A DNA stretch of 64,000 nucleotides from Bog-473 sp963738135 (GTDB taxonomy: Bacteria; Actinomycetota; Acidimicrobiia; Acidimicrobiales; RAAP-2): positions 248,001 through 312,000 of the forward strand of contig CAVTVK010000003.1 of assembly GCA_963738135.1 (NCBI GenBank). Reading direction: 5' to 3'. The position numbers and the translations under genes were made by a program. Positions 63,018 through 64,000 of this stretch are shown here, one piece after another. The first letter of the stretch is position 1, and each line of letters starts with the position of its first letter. A model generated the notes under the pieces. That model was not told the origin of the DNA. It did no database searches and worked only from the letters and a program-made list of their open reading frames with translations.

Positions 63018-64000
63018 GCTGCTCGCGCTCGTCCAGGTCGGCGACGAGCCCGCTATTCCCGATTCCTTCGAGTCCTCCGGTGGAGCAATTGCGAACTCAT
63101 CTCGTTGCAACGACTGAGCGACTTCCAGCCACCCCTCACCACGTCGCCGCCGTCCGAGGACCACGAGGAGGGACCCCAAGAGAACCATGACGAGGGCCAA
63201 GAGCCACTCGAACGAAATTGCTGCTCCCGTGAAGGCTAGTGACGTAGGGGTCTCAGATGCAGAGGTGGGTGGAGTCGCGGTGGATGGCGAACTCGGTGGT
63301 GAGGCTGCTGCGGGGTTCGTCGATGCAGCGGTTGTCGGACTTGGAGCCACGGGGGGGCTGGCGACCACGTAGAAGATACCCACGCCAGTCCCACCACTCG
63401 GCACGGTAACCGGCTGGGTAGCCGTGCTCCCCGACGAGTTCGGCGTCGAGGAACCACTACAGACGACGAGCGTGTAGCCCGCCGGGGCGGTCGCCGTCAC
63501 GGTGTACATACCGGCACCAACCTGTGTCGGAGCCAGCGGGTTGGGCGTCGCCGAGACGGTCGTCGGCCCGCTCGCCGCCAGGGTCCCGCCCGACACCTCG
63601 GTGGTGGTCGGGTTGCTGTTGCCACACAGATAGATGTGGCCGGAGAGGGTCTGGGTCACCGGAGTGACGTAGAAGATACCCACGCCAGTCCCACCACTCG
63701 GCACGGTAACCGGCTGGGTAGCCGTGCTCCCCGACGAGTTCGGCGTCGAGGAACCACTACAGACGACGAGCGTGTAGCCCGCCGGGGCGGTCGCCGTCAC
63801 GGTGTACATACCGGCACCAACCTGTGTCGGAGCCAGCGGGTTGGGCGTCGCCGAGACGGTCGTCGGCCCGCTCGCCGCCAGGGTCCCGCCCGACACCTCG
63901 GTGGTGGTCGGGTTGCTGTTGCCACACAGATAGATGTGGCCGGAGAGGGTCTGGGTCACCGGAGTGACGTAGAAGATACCCACGCCAGTCCCACCACTCG
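62994..64000 (-). CDS. Sortase-type surface protein built of 100-residue repeats (5' end outside window)
   Basis: The minus-strand frame is open to the window end. It has at least two complete 100-residue repeats and the start of a third (SGHIYLCGNSNPTTTEVSGG, then APAGYTLVVCSGSSTP). Each repeat has two cysteines and the beta-rich look of Ig- or SpaA-like adhesin domains. After the repeats come a Pro/Ala/Ser/Thr linker, the sorting motif LAFTG (63223-63237), a transmembrane helix and RRRRGEG. The LAXTG form suggests a class E sortase. About 50 further residues after the arginines are unusual and may reflect another shift. Confidence 0.8.
   Translation of the reverse strand, partial: SGGTGVGIFYVTPVTQTLSGHIYLCGNSNPTTTEVSGGTLAASGPTTVSATPNPLAPTQVGAGMYTVTATAPAGYTLVVCSGSSTPNSSGSTATQPVTVPSGGTGVGIFYVTPVTQTLSGHIYLCGNSNPTTTEVSGGTLAASGPTTVSATPNPLAPTQVGAGMYTVTATAPAGYTLVVCSGSSTPNSSGSTATQPVTVPSGGTGVGIFYVVASPPVAPSPTTAASTNPAAASPPSSPSTATPPTSASETPTSLAFTGAAISFEWLLALVMVLLGSLLVVLGRRRRGEGWLEVAQSLQRDEFAIAPPEDSKESGIAGSSPTWTSASSRRTPRAP
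63367..64000. repeat. Tandem repeat, 300-bp unit, near-perfect
   Basis: Sequence from 63367 recurs exactly 300 bases later at 63667 and again at 63967, running out of the window. The two full units compared line by line are identical. They encode the surface-protein repeats; identity at DNA level implies recent expansion or gene conversion. Confidence 0.93.

Noticed and set aside
63367..64000. CRISPR-like array
   Set aside because: The repeat unit is 300 bp, in frame and without spacers; it encodes surface-protein domains.
1..64000. Defence, CRISPR-Cas, toxin-antitoxin or biosynthetic cluster hallmarks
   Set aside because: I looked for nucleases, helicases, methylases, reverse transcriptases, NRPS/PKS and phage genes and saw none; the SARP regulator alone is not evidence of a cluster.

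Overview
The window is high-GC, almost continuously coding DNA from an actinobacterium. Gene content and style (tRNA-adjacent island, B. subtilis-type PurF, DHA2 transporters, BTAD/SARP regulator, LAFTG-type surface protein, many leaderless starts) would fit the class Acidimicrobiia or a relative. That placement is inference; no rRNA or marker-tree evidence lies in the window.

Layout. 1-4.9 kb: a purine/pyrimidine run purL (5' end outside), purF, purM, pyrE with tightly coupled starts. 5-10.8 kb: a cyclase-family hydrolase divergent from a deazaflavin-type oxidoreductase, then a minus-strand run of zinc alcohol dehydrogenase, luciferase-like monooxygenase, alpha/beta hydrolase and beta-lactamase-fold hydrolase. 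10.8-14 kb: SDR, lipocalin-like protein and a phosphotransferase-DUF6285 fusion. 14-22.5 kb: DHA2 exporter divergent from an HxlR regulator, amidase, OYE-like FeS flavoenzyme, second DHA2 exporter, and two membrane proteins. 22.5-29.8 kb: glycosyltransferase, a Tat protein with a DUF4331 protein and partner, acetolactate decarboxylase, small proteins, a broken esterase and a DMT transporter. 29.8-41 kb: a CMD-fold protein divergent from a TetR/dehydrogenase/PhyH operon, a fused thioredoxin-reductase-like enzyme, GNAT and BBE-type flavoenzymes, and a 1,058-aa SARP-AAA regulator.

41.6-48.65 kb is an island bounded by a tRNA-Phe gene and a displaced copy of its 3' half. It carries an IS110-family transposase, a seven-repeat RCC1 propeller protein, a putative lipoprotein and remnants, but no integrase that I can see. 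48.7-53.3 kb: tRNA-Asp, a coiled-coil protein, an SCO6745-like protein, TetR, SDR and a Baeyer-Villiger-type monooxygenase. 53.6-62.8 kb: DHA2 exporter with MerR regulator, TfoX-like protein, FUSC protein, secreted GH5 endoglycoceramidase-like enzyme, two VOC paralogues and CorA. The window ends inside a repeat-built, sortase-type surface protein.

Two properties cut across the window. Many first genes have TANNNT exactly 6 (or 7) bases before the start codon, a leaderless promoter layout. At least a dozen otherwise convincing genes are broken by a single extra base, always +1, which looks more like uncorrected insertion error in the assembly than gene decay; for these genes I give the span of the repaired gene and mark the shift.
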